Source of the DNA: Petunia secreta
Lineage: Eukaryota; Streptophyta; Magnoliopsida; Solanales; Solanaceae
NCBI GenBank assembly: GCA_029990175.1
Contig: JARKIP010000053.1
Span: forward strand, 17,936,001 to 18,000,000
Length of the DNA: 64,000 nucleotides
Reading direction: 5' to 3'
A program made the translations under genes and the position numbers. This document shows, piece by piece, positions 1 to 11,564 of this stretch. Under the pieces are notes generated by a model. That model was not told the DNA's origin. It saw nothing but the letters and a program-made list of their open reading frames with translations, and did not search any database. The stretch's first letter is position 1; every line of letters begins with the position of its first letter.

Positions 1-2421
1 TACTAACTTAAAAGGCCATTTTCAATATCTTAAGTACATCTACACAAGTTTAAACAACAAATAGGCTTTAAGTTTTGCACATACGACCTATATTTACGCC
101 TAATCGCGTTTCAAGGCCTCTAATATTAATGCCTAATCGCAAATGAGGTTAGATCTACAAAAGGTGCAACAATTCAGCTTAGTCATGCAATTTCAACCTT
201 TTAAACAATTTTAGCGCAAATAGACAGTTTTGCGAAACTAGGCAGTTTTGTAAACAATTTTCATATTTAGGCCAAAAAGCAAACGTGTATTGTTTTTAAA
301 ATAAAATATTAGCCATTTAGGGTCGGTGTGACTCGTCATTAATTGTCGAACCTAACCTTAATGGCTATTTTTATTTATGGGTCAGTTTTGAAAAGTATTT
401 AGATAAAGGGGCTGTTTTTCAAAAGTGGGTTACACAAAATACAGAAATGCAAATAAGAAGGCTGCCGCACATAGTTTTATATATAACTTAAAGGTGAAAT
501 GTTGACTATTTGAACAAATTTGCATTAGAAGCATGCATTTACGTGTGTTATTCCTTATTTATACACTATATACCTAATTGTGGCTATATTATATAACTTA
601 CATCATTCAGGCTATTTATTAAATAGTATGGCTTTTTGTGTAATTTAATGCATTTATAACTTTTTGTATTTATTTAATTTAGTTTCACCCCAATTGTTCA
701 TATGTGTACATACTTTTTTCTTTTATTTTTTCTTTTATATATAGTAATATATATGTACTTACATTTTTATTCTATTTGGCACCTTTAAGTTGATTTTAAA
801 TAGCACCTTTTAAGTTAATTTTTATTCATAAGTTACCACTTCATTTTTTTTGAAATTCAAATTCTTCTTCTCTATGAACCTAGAGATAAAGCCTAACCAA
901 ATACAGCCTTTACACATCCCTTTTCCTAAAATCAGTCTAAATTCATTATCATCATGAGATCTCCAAAATTACTCCATCATCCTATTTTATCCAAGATTCC
1001 TGTCTCCCAAAATCTCTCCCCAAATCAGCCCCTAATTCTTTTTTCAAATCCTTTAAACACACACAAAAATACACAATCAACACACACTTCCCACGCAGAC
1101 CCCACCTTCTTTGGGTCTCTTCCCCATCAACCATTCATTATCTCTTTTGGAAAACAACATCGCACACACACTGTCATACACAAACTCCACATTCAGAGAC
1201 TACAAAATGGCAAGCAGACCCCGATCTAGTCTTCTTTTTTCCACAACAGACACAAAAATATCAGTACAACGACACTGTCACATATACTCACACATATCAG
1301 TGCATACACCCCCTCTTGTTTTCTTCTTCGCGCATACCCTTCACTGCCGAAAAACACACATACATACATACGCATCCCTTACCTTATTCTTCCCTGTTAG
1401 CATTACATCATAGACATACACCGTCAACACTATCTCCACCAACAATAGCCAAACATTCACACACACTCACGTCGATATATATATACCCACCAACAAAAAA
1501 TCAGAAACAGAGTACCAAAATCCACACACACAAAAAAACGTTAAACACGAACAGATTGAGATCGGGGAGGGGAGTACCACGCGTGGCGACGCGACGCCGG
1601 TGACAACAGCAGACGCCGGCGGTACCCACCTTTTATTCTTTATTTCCTGTCTCTTTATTTTTTCCCCTGTCGATCTTAATGGTTTGTATTTGAGTGTTGT
1701 TAACAGGGAAGGGAGATCGGGGATAGGGTGGCAGCGACGCCACTAGGTAATTGGTCTGAGTCGCTCCCCGTCCCTGCTGTTGTTTGCTTTGCCGGTCGGG
1801 ATTCGCCGTTCCTGTTTGATCGGAGATGCTGATTTCACTTTTGTTTTGGTCTCATCGTCGACCTAATACAAATTTTGGAATTGTTCTGAGCTTATTTTGC
1901 TGGCACTCTTTGATTGTGGGTTTGATCGCATTTACCAAGATGTACGATGTTCTATTCATTGTTCCGTGTTTTAATTATGATGCTGCCTAACTGTTTTCTG
2001 TATGCAGTACCCCTCCCACGTGACGATGGTTTTAGTCAAGTGGATTATTTCATATGCTGTTGGGAATATTGTGTTGATGCTGCACAAAATGTTGAATTTC
2101 TGAAATTGTACTCTACTGATGTTAATCCTTTGACGATTTAGATTCGAACAGTACTGTGCAATGCTATGAATGGCCAAGGAAACTAATTATTTATTTGAGG
2201 CCTACTGTTTTGAATGGATAAACAGTCCCATTCCAGTGTCCCTAAAATAAAAAGGCTATGATGACATGTATGAGCCGTAATTTGAGTGGTGGGACCGGCA
2301 CTTGGCATGGAAACACGACCGGCCGGCGTGTTTGCAGCCGTACCGACGTCCCTAACCTCTTAGACGATTCATACAAACCTGAGCCTACACTTTTAAAAAT
2401 CCCTTTCCCATTTATTTTAAA

Positions 2422-2469
<48 letters not shown>

Positions 2470-2494
2470 TTCATTATTATTCATATTATTATTC
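2422..2494. repeat. (ATT)n microsatellite
   Basis: An almost pure run of ATT triplets with a few interruptions lies inside the first LTR. It produces polyasparagine or polyleucine open frames on the two strands, which are not genes. Confidence 0.9.
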
Positions 2495-2574
2495 ACTAAC
2501 TCATTTTCTTTAAAATTTTGCGAGGTAAAATTGGATGAGAGACGACAACCTATTTTGGAAGAAAATAAAAACCC

Positions 2575-2614
<40 letters not shown>

Positions 2615-2631
2615 TATTATTTATTATTATT
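2575..2631. repeat. Second (ATT)n microsatellite
   Basis: A second ATT run lies 80 bases after the first, with ATTT interruptions near its end. It gives a polyisoleucine reading frame that is not a gene. Confidence 0.9.
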
Positions 2632-3081
2632 GTACTAATTCATTTTCATCTTTTTTGCAAGGTGAAATTCTTCAAGGAGGAAGTCATTAGCAAACCACAC
2701 TTTTTTATTTAATACTATATGCATATTTTACTAGTCATTCAAATTATTTGTCTATTCTTAGTTACTTAGTTTATTTGCTTAGCCGTTCTAGTTTGAATCC
2801 CAATTATTAGTCCGGCTGGTAACAACATTTGGTGGAACTCGAGAGGTGTATAACCCCTTCCTCTCGAGTTAACTTGAACCTCTTACCTAGAATGTCTGGT
2901 TCGTAGACTAAGTTTCGGATTTAATTATAAAATTAGCTAGAAACAAAATAGGTGCCCTAACACGCCTAGTTAAAATATGTTAGGTGGCGACTCCAACTCT
3001 TTACCCATGAGTTACCCAATAAGTCGATCCCTATTTCGAACCTTTAACCGGTTCGGGTAAAAAATAGGATGCGACACCCCG

Positions 3082-4482
3082 TATCAGAATATGTGTGTGT
3101 ACTTGTTCGATTTCATTATGAAATATACATTGTTACATAGTATCAGAAGTCTAGGTCTCTCTAACAACTCTTTTCTATTGAGTTATGGCTTCCTCTTCTT
3201 CTGAACAATCAACCAATTTTATCTGCCCCCACATCAGATGTTTCTTCCTTTTGTGCCATCATCTAATTCTGTTATTCCCGTCTTAATTATTGAGAATCTA
3301 GTTCCCGCTGTTTTAGATTACACAAATTACATGGGAGAGAGCTTTTTTGTCTGTATTCAAAGTCACGGTGTCTACGGTGTCATCGATGAAAGTATACTCT
3401 GTCCTGAGCATTCTATTTCTCGTGACTATGGTACCTATGTTATCCATCCTGATTTTGGGCAATGAGTTCAACTTGGCTCTACTGTTCTTTCATGGATTCA
3501 GGCTCTCAGGAGATTTTTCAAACTATAATCAAGCCACCCCATACTCTCACTGCTAGAGATGTTTGGCTTCAAATTGAGCATCTGTTTCGTGACCAAGTTA
3601 GTTCCTAAACTCTTCAACTCAAAGTCCAATTTTATAACCTTAAAAAAGGTGATCTTTCAATTAGTAAATATGTTCATCGTCTCAAGTCCATTGTTGATGA
3701 TAACATCCATTGATAATCCTATTTCGGATTCAGATCTTTTTCTTCAAATACTTTCTAGCTTACCTCCTATATATATGTCTGTGAGCACTTCTATCTCCAT
3801 TCGTGTCCATCCTCCTTTTTTTGTTGAAGCTCATTCACTTCTCTTTCTACATGAAGCTCAGTTGAGCAGTATCTCTCGCTCATGTGCAGATTCTACTACT
3901 GTTTTTGTGGCTAAGTAGCAATTTTCTCCTCTTATGGTCGTGGACGTGGTAGGCACAACGTGATGGTCGCAATTTTAGTGGTGGCGTGGTAGAGGTCGAC
4001 AAAATCACAGTTTTTCTAAATCCTTCAATGGTGCACCTCAATAATTTTCCACTCACCCCCGACTTCCTTCTATATTAGGTCCTCCACCCTTTTCCTATTC
4101 TGCTCCCTTCTTTCCAACAACAACTACTCCTGCCACTATTCTTTGTCAACTTTGTTATCAACCCAACTATACTACTCGTGATTGCCCATCTATGAATTCT
4201 AAAGCCTTTGTGTCTGATGTTCATTCCAATTCTTCTTTCTCTTCTTATACTCCACCAGGTGATACCTCTTGGTTAGCAAATACTGAATGTTCTTCTCACA
4301 TGACCCTAAGCGCTTCCAACTTATATTCTTTTCATCCATATAATGGCTCCGATCGTGTAATTATGGGTAACGGTACTCAACTCTCTATCTCCTATACTAG
4401 GCATGGTACACTTTCTACTCCTAATTCAATTTTTTCTCTCCAAGATATTTTAATTGTCCTCGTCTTTCTACCAATTTACTAA
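3082..4482 (+). pseudogene. Degenerate Ty1/copia remnant: LTR end, PBS, gag and protease start
   Basis: At about 3139 a 'tagtatcagaag' box resembles the copia primer-binding site complementary to initiator tRNA-Met, followed by an ATGGCTTCC-type start at 3185. Translations in shifting frames show a copia gag: a region like ARDVWLQIEHLF (3555-3590), a Leu/Ser-rich segment at 3559-3918, a CCHC-like remnant near 4140 and, at 4192-4482, a protease-like WLANTECSSHMT where active elements have W..DTGA..HMT. The catalytic Asp is Asn and the Gly is Glu, so the protease is dead. Frameshifts and stops are frequent. Integrase, RT and RNase H are absent; the remnant stops where a MITE begins at 4484. Confidence 0.75.
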
Positions 4483-4483
4483 G

Positions 4484-4757
4484 CTAGCATTTGGACATAG
4501 ATTTGGTTGAAAATTGAAAAAATGAGTTTTGAAAGTTGAGTTGAAAAATAATTTTTGGAATTTGAAGTTGTGTTTGGACATACATTTCATTTGTAAAAAA
4601 GTTGAACAACTTTTGAGTGGGAGAAAAACTAAAAATTGATCTCAATCAGTTTTTGAGAAATTGAAGTTTTGGATTTCAAAAAGAAACAAATGATATAAAC
4701 TAACTTTTCAAACTACTTTTTCAAAAAATGCTCTCAAATTTTATAAACAAACTGGCC
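4484..4757. mobile_element. MITE-like element (TTTGGACATA family)
   Basis: The left end (CTAGCATTTGGACATAG) and the reverse complement of the right end (GGGCCAGTTTGTTTATA) are similar, and both are flanked by CTAAG (4479-4483 and 4758-4762). The interior is rich in 'tttttgaaa' and 'ttgaagttgtgtttggacat' words characteristic of a high-copy nightshade MITE. No coding capacity. The flanking duplication is only 5 bp, shorter than the 8 bp expected for hAT, so the superfamily is open. Confidence 0.55.
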
Positions 4758-4762
4758 CTAAG

Positions 4763-5341
4763 TGTTCATAACTTTGAATAACACTAGTTGTGTTACAAAC
4801 CAAGACATCACTTTCAATTCTTCATACTAGTCTTACCATGTGTGCATTGCAAGTGTATATAACGTAAAATAATAAAAAGTTATAAACTAAAAATATTTGG
4901 AGCTCATACTATTTTACCACAGATCCTTTTCCATTTTCAATTTTGGTTGAGCTTAATTTTCTTGAAAAAGAAAGTGATTCTTAGATCAGAGAGATCAACT
5001 TCAACCATACTCGTTTTAAAATGGAACACACTTGTTGGAAATATGAAACCAATTCAAATGCTTTTTTTTTTTTTTTGCCTTAAATTTTCTTAGACATCCT
5101 ACTATAAACCAAAAGGGACAGAATGCTACTATATTGTTATATAAAAATTTATAACGACAACAATCATAAAATAAAGAAATAAACTTGCATAAAAAGTAGG
5201 ACAATAAATTAGCTACACATCAATACCTGTTGATGTGCTATTGCTTAAATAATATCTAGACTTTCCAAAAATGTTTAGCCTGCCTGTATATGAAATCCTT
5301 AGAGCACATTTGTTAAACCAAAGAATGAAAAATTGTACTAT
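4763..5341. other. Intergenic AT-rich DNA, no feature seen
   Basis: No convincing coding, RNA or repeat structure was recognised apart from a T14 run near 5061. This was the target region of the solo LTR that follows. Confidence 0.5.
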
Positions 5342-5346
5342 GTGAT
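5342..5346. repeat. Target-site duplication GTGAT, left copy
   Basis: Five bases identical to 7718-7722, immediately outside the solo LTR. Confidence 0.85.
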
Positions 5347-7717
5347 TGTTGACACCCAATTTTGTCCCTCTTTTTTTTTTTTTTTTATAAATTGGCTATA
5401 TTTAATTTAAAGGTGCAGTATTGACTGTTCGACAAATTTTCATTAGAAAATATGTATTTACGTGGTTCTAATTATACATTATATGCATAATTGTGGTTGT
5501 ATCATGCAATATTAGACTATTTATTAAATACATATTAAATTATGGTTATTTGTACCAGTTGCTGCATTTATAATATTTTAGTAACTGTTTGTACCTATTT
5601 TGTACTTATTTAACTTTATTTGGTCATTGTTTGTATTTGTGCATATTTTTGTGTACGGTCTCTATATGCAAATTTATATTTGTTCTATCATTTGACACCT
5701 TTAGTTAAATATAAGTCCAATAATAAAATACTCCTTCCATTTTATTTGATTTATCATTTGCCACATTCTTTTGAATTTAAATTAATTTTAGTTCAAATCC
5801 TTCCAATCTTTCATTAATCCCACAATATTTTTAATTTTTAGCCCCTCACCTTTCTGAACCTAGACAAGCGGAAGTTCAAATACATTTTTGTTAAAGCCAT
5901 CCGTATCTCATACTATGTCCCATCTCTCCAATCTTCTCTTCTATCCCTAAATTACTCCATCATATCCCCAACATCACTCCAACTCCTCTAATTACTCTCT
6001 TATCTCCCAATTATTGGAAAAGAATTCAAAAATTAAGAATCTTCTCTAATATTTCCTCAATCCCCTCACTATCCCCCTAATCTCTCCATAATCACCTTCC
6101 GAAATCTCCTTTAAATTTGGACAAAGCCCCAACGTATTTGTCTTTCTTTTGATGCTAGATACATAATCTTCAAATCATTCCATATCTTCCCTCAAATCTC
6201 TCCCCCCAATCTCTCTCCCCAAAATCACTCAAAATCAAAGATCTCCACAAATCATGCATTCAATATTTTCCTACCATTCTTAGTACCCTATTCCTCTACT
6301 ATAAATTCAACTCAATTCTCACCATGGAGGACACACAATTTCTCTCTACTTCTCCCTTATCAGGACACCTCTATATCCCTTCTCTATATAACATTTTGTA
6401 TAATTTAAATTTGTTCGAAGATAACTCTGCAAATTCCGAAAATTATTGTAACATCAAACCGAACTTTGCGATTGGTAAGTGAAGGAGTATCATTGCTTTT
6501 CTTTGAATCTTGAAAGGTATGTTTCTCATCTAGTCTTGAATTATGACTCAATTCTATTGTAGTATTTTTAATTTTGTTTGACAGTCGGCCTAATATTTGA
6601 ATATTCCTTGAATACATAATTTGTTCCTATATTTGATCACAACTAGAATACTTAATTAATCCTTTTGTGATATGAAATTTTTATATATAGATAACGAAAT
6701 GAGAATTCATTTTAAAGTCATTCTTCGCAGTAGTTAAGTAGATATCTTTTCATTCTTTAGGGATGACGTGGGGCCTATAAAACTAAAACTTATTTTTTTA
6801 CTAGCCTATCATTTTAATTTGGAGGCTTATTATTTTTAAGTCTTTGGAATTATTTTACTTGATATAAATTACTTTTATTTACAAAGCATGACTGTATTTT
6901 TACTTGATGCCTAGTTCGAGTCTAGATTGGGGCATTAAATCAAATGTAAGGGTACAGTTGTTTTTGTTTTAAAATTAGTTGTCCCAATGGCATCCGGGAC
7001 TTTAAGTTGGGAAGTTAGTAAAACCTTTAGGACGTTTAAATATTAGAAATTCGCTCTAGCTAAATACTTAAAGAGGGTATGGGGTTAAGGGTAAATTAAA
7101 TCCCACAGATATGATGGAAATTACCCAAGCTATATATGATAGTGGATTCTGAAACTATCTTTTCCGGTAAAAGCTGGATTCTGATCATAATAGGATAATA
7201 AAACCTAGTGCTATTCTTCAGATAGGTTAATTAGCTATCTTAGTCTAATTTTGCAATTCATTGTTATATTTACCTATTGCTATGTAAGCTTATTCTTGCA
7301 AAACTATTTAAACTGCCTATTGCCTATTTTACCTCATACAACCTACATTTGAATTTAATTTCAAAATTGTCCCTATTTTACTCAATTCTACTTATTGGCA
7401 TATCATAATCCTTTTTATGTTTTATTTAACTTTTGTCTTCTTATAGTCAAAATTGCTTATTTAAACCCAATTATAGAGATCCGCCGGGAACCACATTTGT
7501 GGAACTTAGGAGGTGTCTAACCCCTTCCTTCTAGATTAACCTGAACACTTACCCAAATCTCTGATTAGTAGACCAACCCGGAGTTATCTCTTTAAATTGA
7601 ATTAGAAATGCTTTTAGGTGACCTAATATGCCTAGGAAATTTATTAGGTGGCGACTCCAAAACTCAACTCCAAACGAGTTACCCCTAGTCGAAAACCACT
7701 TTAAGTAGGGTGCGATA
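5347..7717 (+). mobile_element. Solo LTR (2,371 bp) with 5-bp target-site duplication
   Basis: The element starts TGTTGACACCC, an LTR start common in Solanaceae, and ends GGGTGCGATA, where the related copy at 1-3076 ends TGCGACA, so the terminal CA has become TA. The bases before and after are an identical GTGAT (5342-5346 and 7718-7722), the 5-bp duplication made by an LTR-retrotransposon integrase. No internal gag-pol, primer site or second LTR lies between the duplications, so this is a solo LTR left by unequal or intrastrand recombination. Orientation is set by the TG start at the left. It is probably Ty3/gypsy (long LTR). Confidence 0.85.
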
Positions 7718-7722
7718 GTGAT
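7718..7722. repeat. Target-site duplication GTGAT, right copy
   Basis: Five bases identical to 5342-5346, immediately outside the solo LTR. Confidence 0.85.
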
Positions 7723-7869
7723 CATGCACCTTATCAAGTATATAAGAAGTTGTATCTATGGAAAAGAATGAAAAACTTAACGCTTCCTCATCTGGTGTAA
7801 AACTGAAAGTTATTAGATGTTGGATTAATACCATTCACCATATATGTTATTAATGAAATCAGAATATTT

Positions 7870-9360
7870 ACCTTAGAATATTTTGGACCTCCTTCTGATG
7901 ATCCACTGTACAAACTTCTCAGGTATACCAAACTCAATTTAAAGCATCCTTAGGAAAGGCCATTGCACTGAGTCGTATGCCTTCTTTATGTCTACTTTGA
8001 TGAGGCATCTAGGAGAGACTCCTTTTTATGTATATCCTTTGATGTTCTCATGAGCTATCAAGACAATGTCAAGGATATTTCTACCCTTTATAAAAGCAGA
8101 CTATAAAGGACCCACAATGAAATCTACAACTGTCTTCAACCTTGCTATCAGAATCTTTGCAATTAGCTTGTACAAGGTAGTACAATATGCTATAGGCTGG
8201 AATTCTTAAACAGAGTTAGGGCAAGGCACCTTTCGCACCAGTATGATTGTAGTGCAGTTGACACTCTTTAATAGCTTACCAGTTTGAAAGAATTCTATAA
8301 CAACCCTTGTGACATCTTCTCCAACAAGCCTCTATTTTTCTTTAAATAATTCAGCCAGGTACCCATCAATACTAGGAGCTTTGTCATTTGGAAAGTCCTT
8401 CAAAGCTTTGTTATTTCTTCTCTTATAGCTGCGCTGATGAGGCTTTGTTGTTGATCTCTATTCAAACAGGGTCCTTCTCTGGAAATATCTGTATTGATGC
8501 AAGGTAATCCAGCAGCATGTGTTCCTAGCAATGATTGAAAGAAGTTAATAAACTCTTGTTCTACCAATGTAAGGTCAATCAGCCCGGTGCCTTGTTCATT
8601 ACATATTGATGAGACTCTATTCCTAGCCTGCCTTGATCTCATATAATCATGGAAGAATTTAGTGTTGGAGTCTCCAGCAGCAATCTAAGTTGCACGCGAT
8701 CTCTGCCTGAGAACCTATTCATGGACACCCTTTTACCTGTCAATATGTATAAGCAACTCATTCTCCTCATAGATCAAGTCATTTTGTAAAGGTCTTGGTT
8801 AAGCTTCTCTTGTGCAAGTGTCAATTTTTCTCTCAGTGTTTAAATTCTTCTTTCTAATGAGGACATCTCCATGTGCATGCCTTTTGTGTGATTAGTCAAT
8901 GTTTGCAGCTTCTTCCACACAGAATACATGGCATAACCACATACCTCATTTTGCCATATGTTATGTACAACTTATTTATAAGCTTCCTGCTGCAACATGA
9001 CATTCAAAAGCCTAAAAGGCTTAGCTAGTTTTTTCACCACATTAACAGTGTTCACTAATATGGGACAGTGATAAGATACACCTGGTGTATCAAAATAAGC
9101 CTCTATGTGACTATAGCTTAAAATCCAGTCAGGGTTCCCTAATGCCCAGTCAATATTGCTATAGACTCGATCATCAGCCTCTCGTTTGTTGCACCATGAC
9201 CATTGACACCCTCTTCTACTTAGCGTACCCAGCCCAGTGTCATCTATACAACTATGAAAATAAGTTATCTCTGCTGGATGAACTAGTTACCCATTCAATC
9301 TATCACTTGCAGACAATACACTATTAAAATCTCCTAGGATCAACTGTGGCCCAGAGATAG
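7870..9360 (-). pseudogene. LINE-A ORF2 fragment (endonuclease end, RT start)
   Basis: Conceptual translation gives LILGDFN (metal-binding Asp and Asn of the exonuclease-endonuclease-phosphatase fold) near 9345, then a stretch typical of plant LINE endonucleases, an open piece at 8642-8400, and the RT entry motif KVDIKKAYDSVQW near 7960-8010. The YADD/FADD active-site block is not present because the copy stops near 7870. Frame changes are frequent. It is a dead fragment. Confidence 0.7.
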
Positions 9361-9365
9361 TATGA

Positions 9366-10759
9366 TTAATCTGCCTCAGTATAATTAAACAGTTGGTCTA
9401 TGTCTGCATCTGTCATAGCTGATTGTTGTTCAGCTGATCTAGGCCTGACAACTTGTTTACCATTATCAATATTCCTTTCTAGTCCATGTTTTTCGTGCTT
9501 GTTGACATCCGACACGTTTAGTTCTTCCACTGCAGAGAGAGGGGTCAACTGTGATTCCTCTTTTTCCTCTGGATTTGCTAGAGCACTTGCAGGTTTAACT
9601 ATCCACTTAAAGACGGGTGGTTTTCTCTGTTCTCTTCTATTCTGCCTTCTCTTTCTATAAGGTTTCCAGTCTTCCCCTTGTGCTTCTATGTCTTTGCCCT
9701 CCCGCCTCAATGGTTCTTTCTGACATTCCCCTGTATTATGTCCCAGTTGGAGGCATTCTTGGCAAAAAGATGGTCTCCACTCATACTCAAGGTACTGTAT
9801 TTTACAACTACCATCTACATCTTCAATAAGCATACTTTCTAGTAGGGGTTGGGATATATCCATCTTTATAACCATCCGTGCATAGGATATTCTTTCCCCT
9901 TGTCTAGTTAGTTATCTGTACAGATTGGTTTCCCCAAGAAACTAGCAATTTGACTCAGATTCTCAGCTGCCCAATACTGTATAGGCAGGCCTTGAAACGC
10001 AACCCATACATGAATATGTCTAGTTGGTTCCTCACTCAATTGGAAGTCAGATTTTCATTGTTTTAGGATCATAGGGCTATTGTTAAAGGTATAGGGTCCA
10101 TTTTAGAGAACCGTAGCCTTTTTTTTCATAATTTTGGAATCTAAAAATGAAGTATCCATCATCATGTAAGAATACCTAGAGCGCATCAATGAAGGACCAG
10201 ACTCCATACACAAATTTCAGCATCTCTTTGAATGTCGGGGTTCCTCCAAGCACATGCCCAGTCAAATTGGCTCTCTATTTTCAATTCTGCTCTTCCACTT
10301 CGACTGGATTTAATTGAACTATTTTACGCCATCCTTCATTACCGGGGGGGGGGGGGGAGAGGGGTAATAATTGAGCTTAATCCCCTGTTGCAGTGAGCGA
10401 TTCCCTTTTACCACATCAGCTACACTGGGCTTCCCTCCTTCCGGTCCTGCTGAGAAGGTTAGCTTCCTTATTGTCGTTGTTGGATCCACGATCACTTCTT
10501 CAGGAATATCACTCCCCTTGTTTTCTGGCCCTTGTAATATCGTAGGTGCACTCCCCATCCCTTTCATCCAATGGATTAATTGCATAGATCCTAGGGTTTG
10601 GGGTACCCAGATTCTGGTGTAACTGTACGCATCATCATATCCTAGGGTTTGGGGTACCCCAGATTCTGGTGTAACTGTACGCGTCATCATATCTTCCTTC
10701 CCCGGTGGTAGGTGTTGTACCGGTGGTGTTCGATTTTTGCAAGTCATCAAGGCCGTCAC
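9366..10759 (-). pseudogene. LINE-A ORF1 (nucleic-acid-binding protein)
   Basis: The N-terminal piece (10759-10319) carries the conserved plant-LINE ORF1 stretch SVADVVKGNRSLQQGIKL. The C-terminal piece (9875-9366) has a CCHC knuckle, CQECLQLGHNTGEC, followed by a Lys/Arg-rich tail. ORF1 proteins of this family bind LINE RNA as a chaperone. The two pieces are in different frames with stops between them (9900-10318), so no full-length protein can be made. A G14 run at about 10343-10357 and an internal tandem duplication (10590-10692) lie in the N-terminal part. Confidence 0.75.
10590..10692. repeat. 51/52-bp tandem duplication inside LINE-A ORF1
   Basis: Units at 10590-10640 and 10641-10692 both begin CCTAGGGTTTGGGGTACC and end TCATCATAT. 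They differ by one extra C and one A/G change. The duplicated stretch also gives the repeated peptide VPQTLG in the ORF1 translation. Confidence 0.9.
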
Positions 10760-10829
10760 ATGTTAGCAAGCCCTACGCAATGTGCGCCTGCAGAAAAGTT
10801 AATTTCACTTTTCTAACAAGCTCTCGTAC

Positions 10830-11010
10830 TTATTTGAAAGTTGAATTTGTGTTTGGACATATATTTTTACTTAAAAAAAATTGCAGTTCTATTAGTAGAG
10901 AAAAAGTAACTTTTGAAAAACTTAAGAAAATGTTAAAAACCACTTTTTAGTTTTTCAAAAACTCCTTTTCAAAAGTCTCCAAAAATGTCATTTTTATGGA
11001 CAAACAAGTT
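10830..11010. mobile_element. Degenerate relative of the 4484 MITE
   Basis: The words 'ttgaatttgtgtttggacatat', 'aacttttgaaaa' and 'ccactttttag' match the MITE-like element at 4484-4757 in order. Ends and target duplication could not be identified. It lies just upstream of the PPR gene. Confidence 0.45.
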
Positions 11011-11315
11011 TTTGCCAAAATTTATTTAAAAAAAGGAAAAATTTTAATGGACAAATGGCTCTTTATCTTAAATTTATTTGAAGATTTATCTGTGCTACTT
11101 TATTTGTCATACTTTCCTTATTAATATATTTAAAAAAATATTTTTAAATTTGAATATAGTTTAACTTTAAACTTTTATTTTAAGCATTAAAAATTAAACT
11201 TAGACCACATATTTGAAATCTTGAATCTTGCAAGACAAACTATGACAAATAAAATGGGACAAAGAGATTACTTGGAAACAAAGAAATAAAATGAAAAACA
11301 GACAAGAAAAATAAA

Positions 11316-11332
11316 AGGGTTTAGGGTTTTAG
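11316..11332 (+). promoter_or_regulatory. Telo-box pair upstream of the PPR gene
   Basis: AGGGTTTAGGGTTTTAG contains two overlapping AAACCCT-type telo-boxes (reverse orientation) about 235 bp before the PPR start codon. Telo-boxes are common near the 5' ends of plant genes for translation and organelle biogenesis. Function here is inferred from motif and position only. Confidence 0.45.
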
Positions 11333-11564
11333 ACCCCTCTGGTGAGATACTACTACAAAAATTTGTTCTGTAGTCTGTACTAAACTGGAAGTCTGAGCAT
11401 ATGCTTATATTGCGCTTAGGTAAAAGGGGTTTAAAATTTTAACCACTTTTTAAATTATCAAAGTACCCTTCTAGAGAACAGTTTTTAGTTGCAACATAGT
11501 ACTATGTTTTTTCTTCAAGAATTTGAAAGATAAGCTATTTTTTCAAGTGGGTGTTGGTTAGTCA

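Larger units (their letters stand above)
1..3076 (+). mobile_element. 3' portion of a long LTR (probable Ty3/gypsy), cut by the window edge
   Basis: This stretch aligns by eye with the solo LTR at 5347-7717: a shared block at about 480-680 matches 5391-5620, and the last 260 bases share the same string of short motifs ending in a 'ggtggcgactcc' box and a terminal TGCGACA at 3070-3076. No TGTTGACACC start is visible here, so the 5' end lies left of the window. No retrotransposon protein is encoded. It is interpreted as an LTR whose 3' end abuts copia-like DNA at 3077. A GC-rich patch at about 1556-1830 differs in composition from its surroundings. Superfamily assignment is inference from the LTR length and end sequence. 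Confidence 0.6.
7870..10760 (-). mobile_element. L1-type LINE relic (LINE-A), truncated and internally deleted
   Basis: Read on the minus strand, the order is ORF1 with a CCHC knuckle (10759-9366), the C-terminal half of an endonuclease containing LILGDFN (about 9350-8650), the linker between endonuclease and reverse transcriptase (8642-8400), and the beginning of the RT palm with KAYDSVQW (about 7960). The remaining RT and everything downstream are missing. ORF1 ends at 9366 and the endonuclease resumes in mid-domain only about 20 bases later, so the N-terminal half of the endonuclease was deleted. Stops and frameshifts show the copy is old. Confidence 0.8.

Noticed and set aside
954..1603. 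Overlapping open frames rich in His, Thr and Pro
   Set aside because: They arise from CA-rich low-complexity DNA inside the LTR. Three frames overlap with no codon bias or domain.
2242..2638. Open frames with polyasparagine, polyleucine or polyisoleucine
   Set aside because: They are translations of the (ATT)n microsatellites in both strands and have no other protein-like sequence.
3077..3081. CCCCG as target duplication of the first LTR
   Set aside because: The left end of that LTR lies outside the window, so the duplication cannot be tested.
7549..7737. Possible tRNA or short gene near GGTGGCGACTCC boxes
   Set aside because: The box is part of the LTR 3' end and recurs at 2990 in the related LTR. 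It has no cloverleaf.
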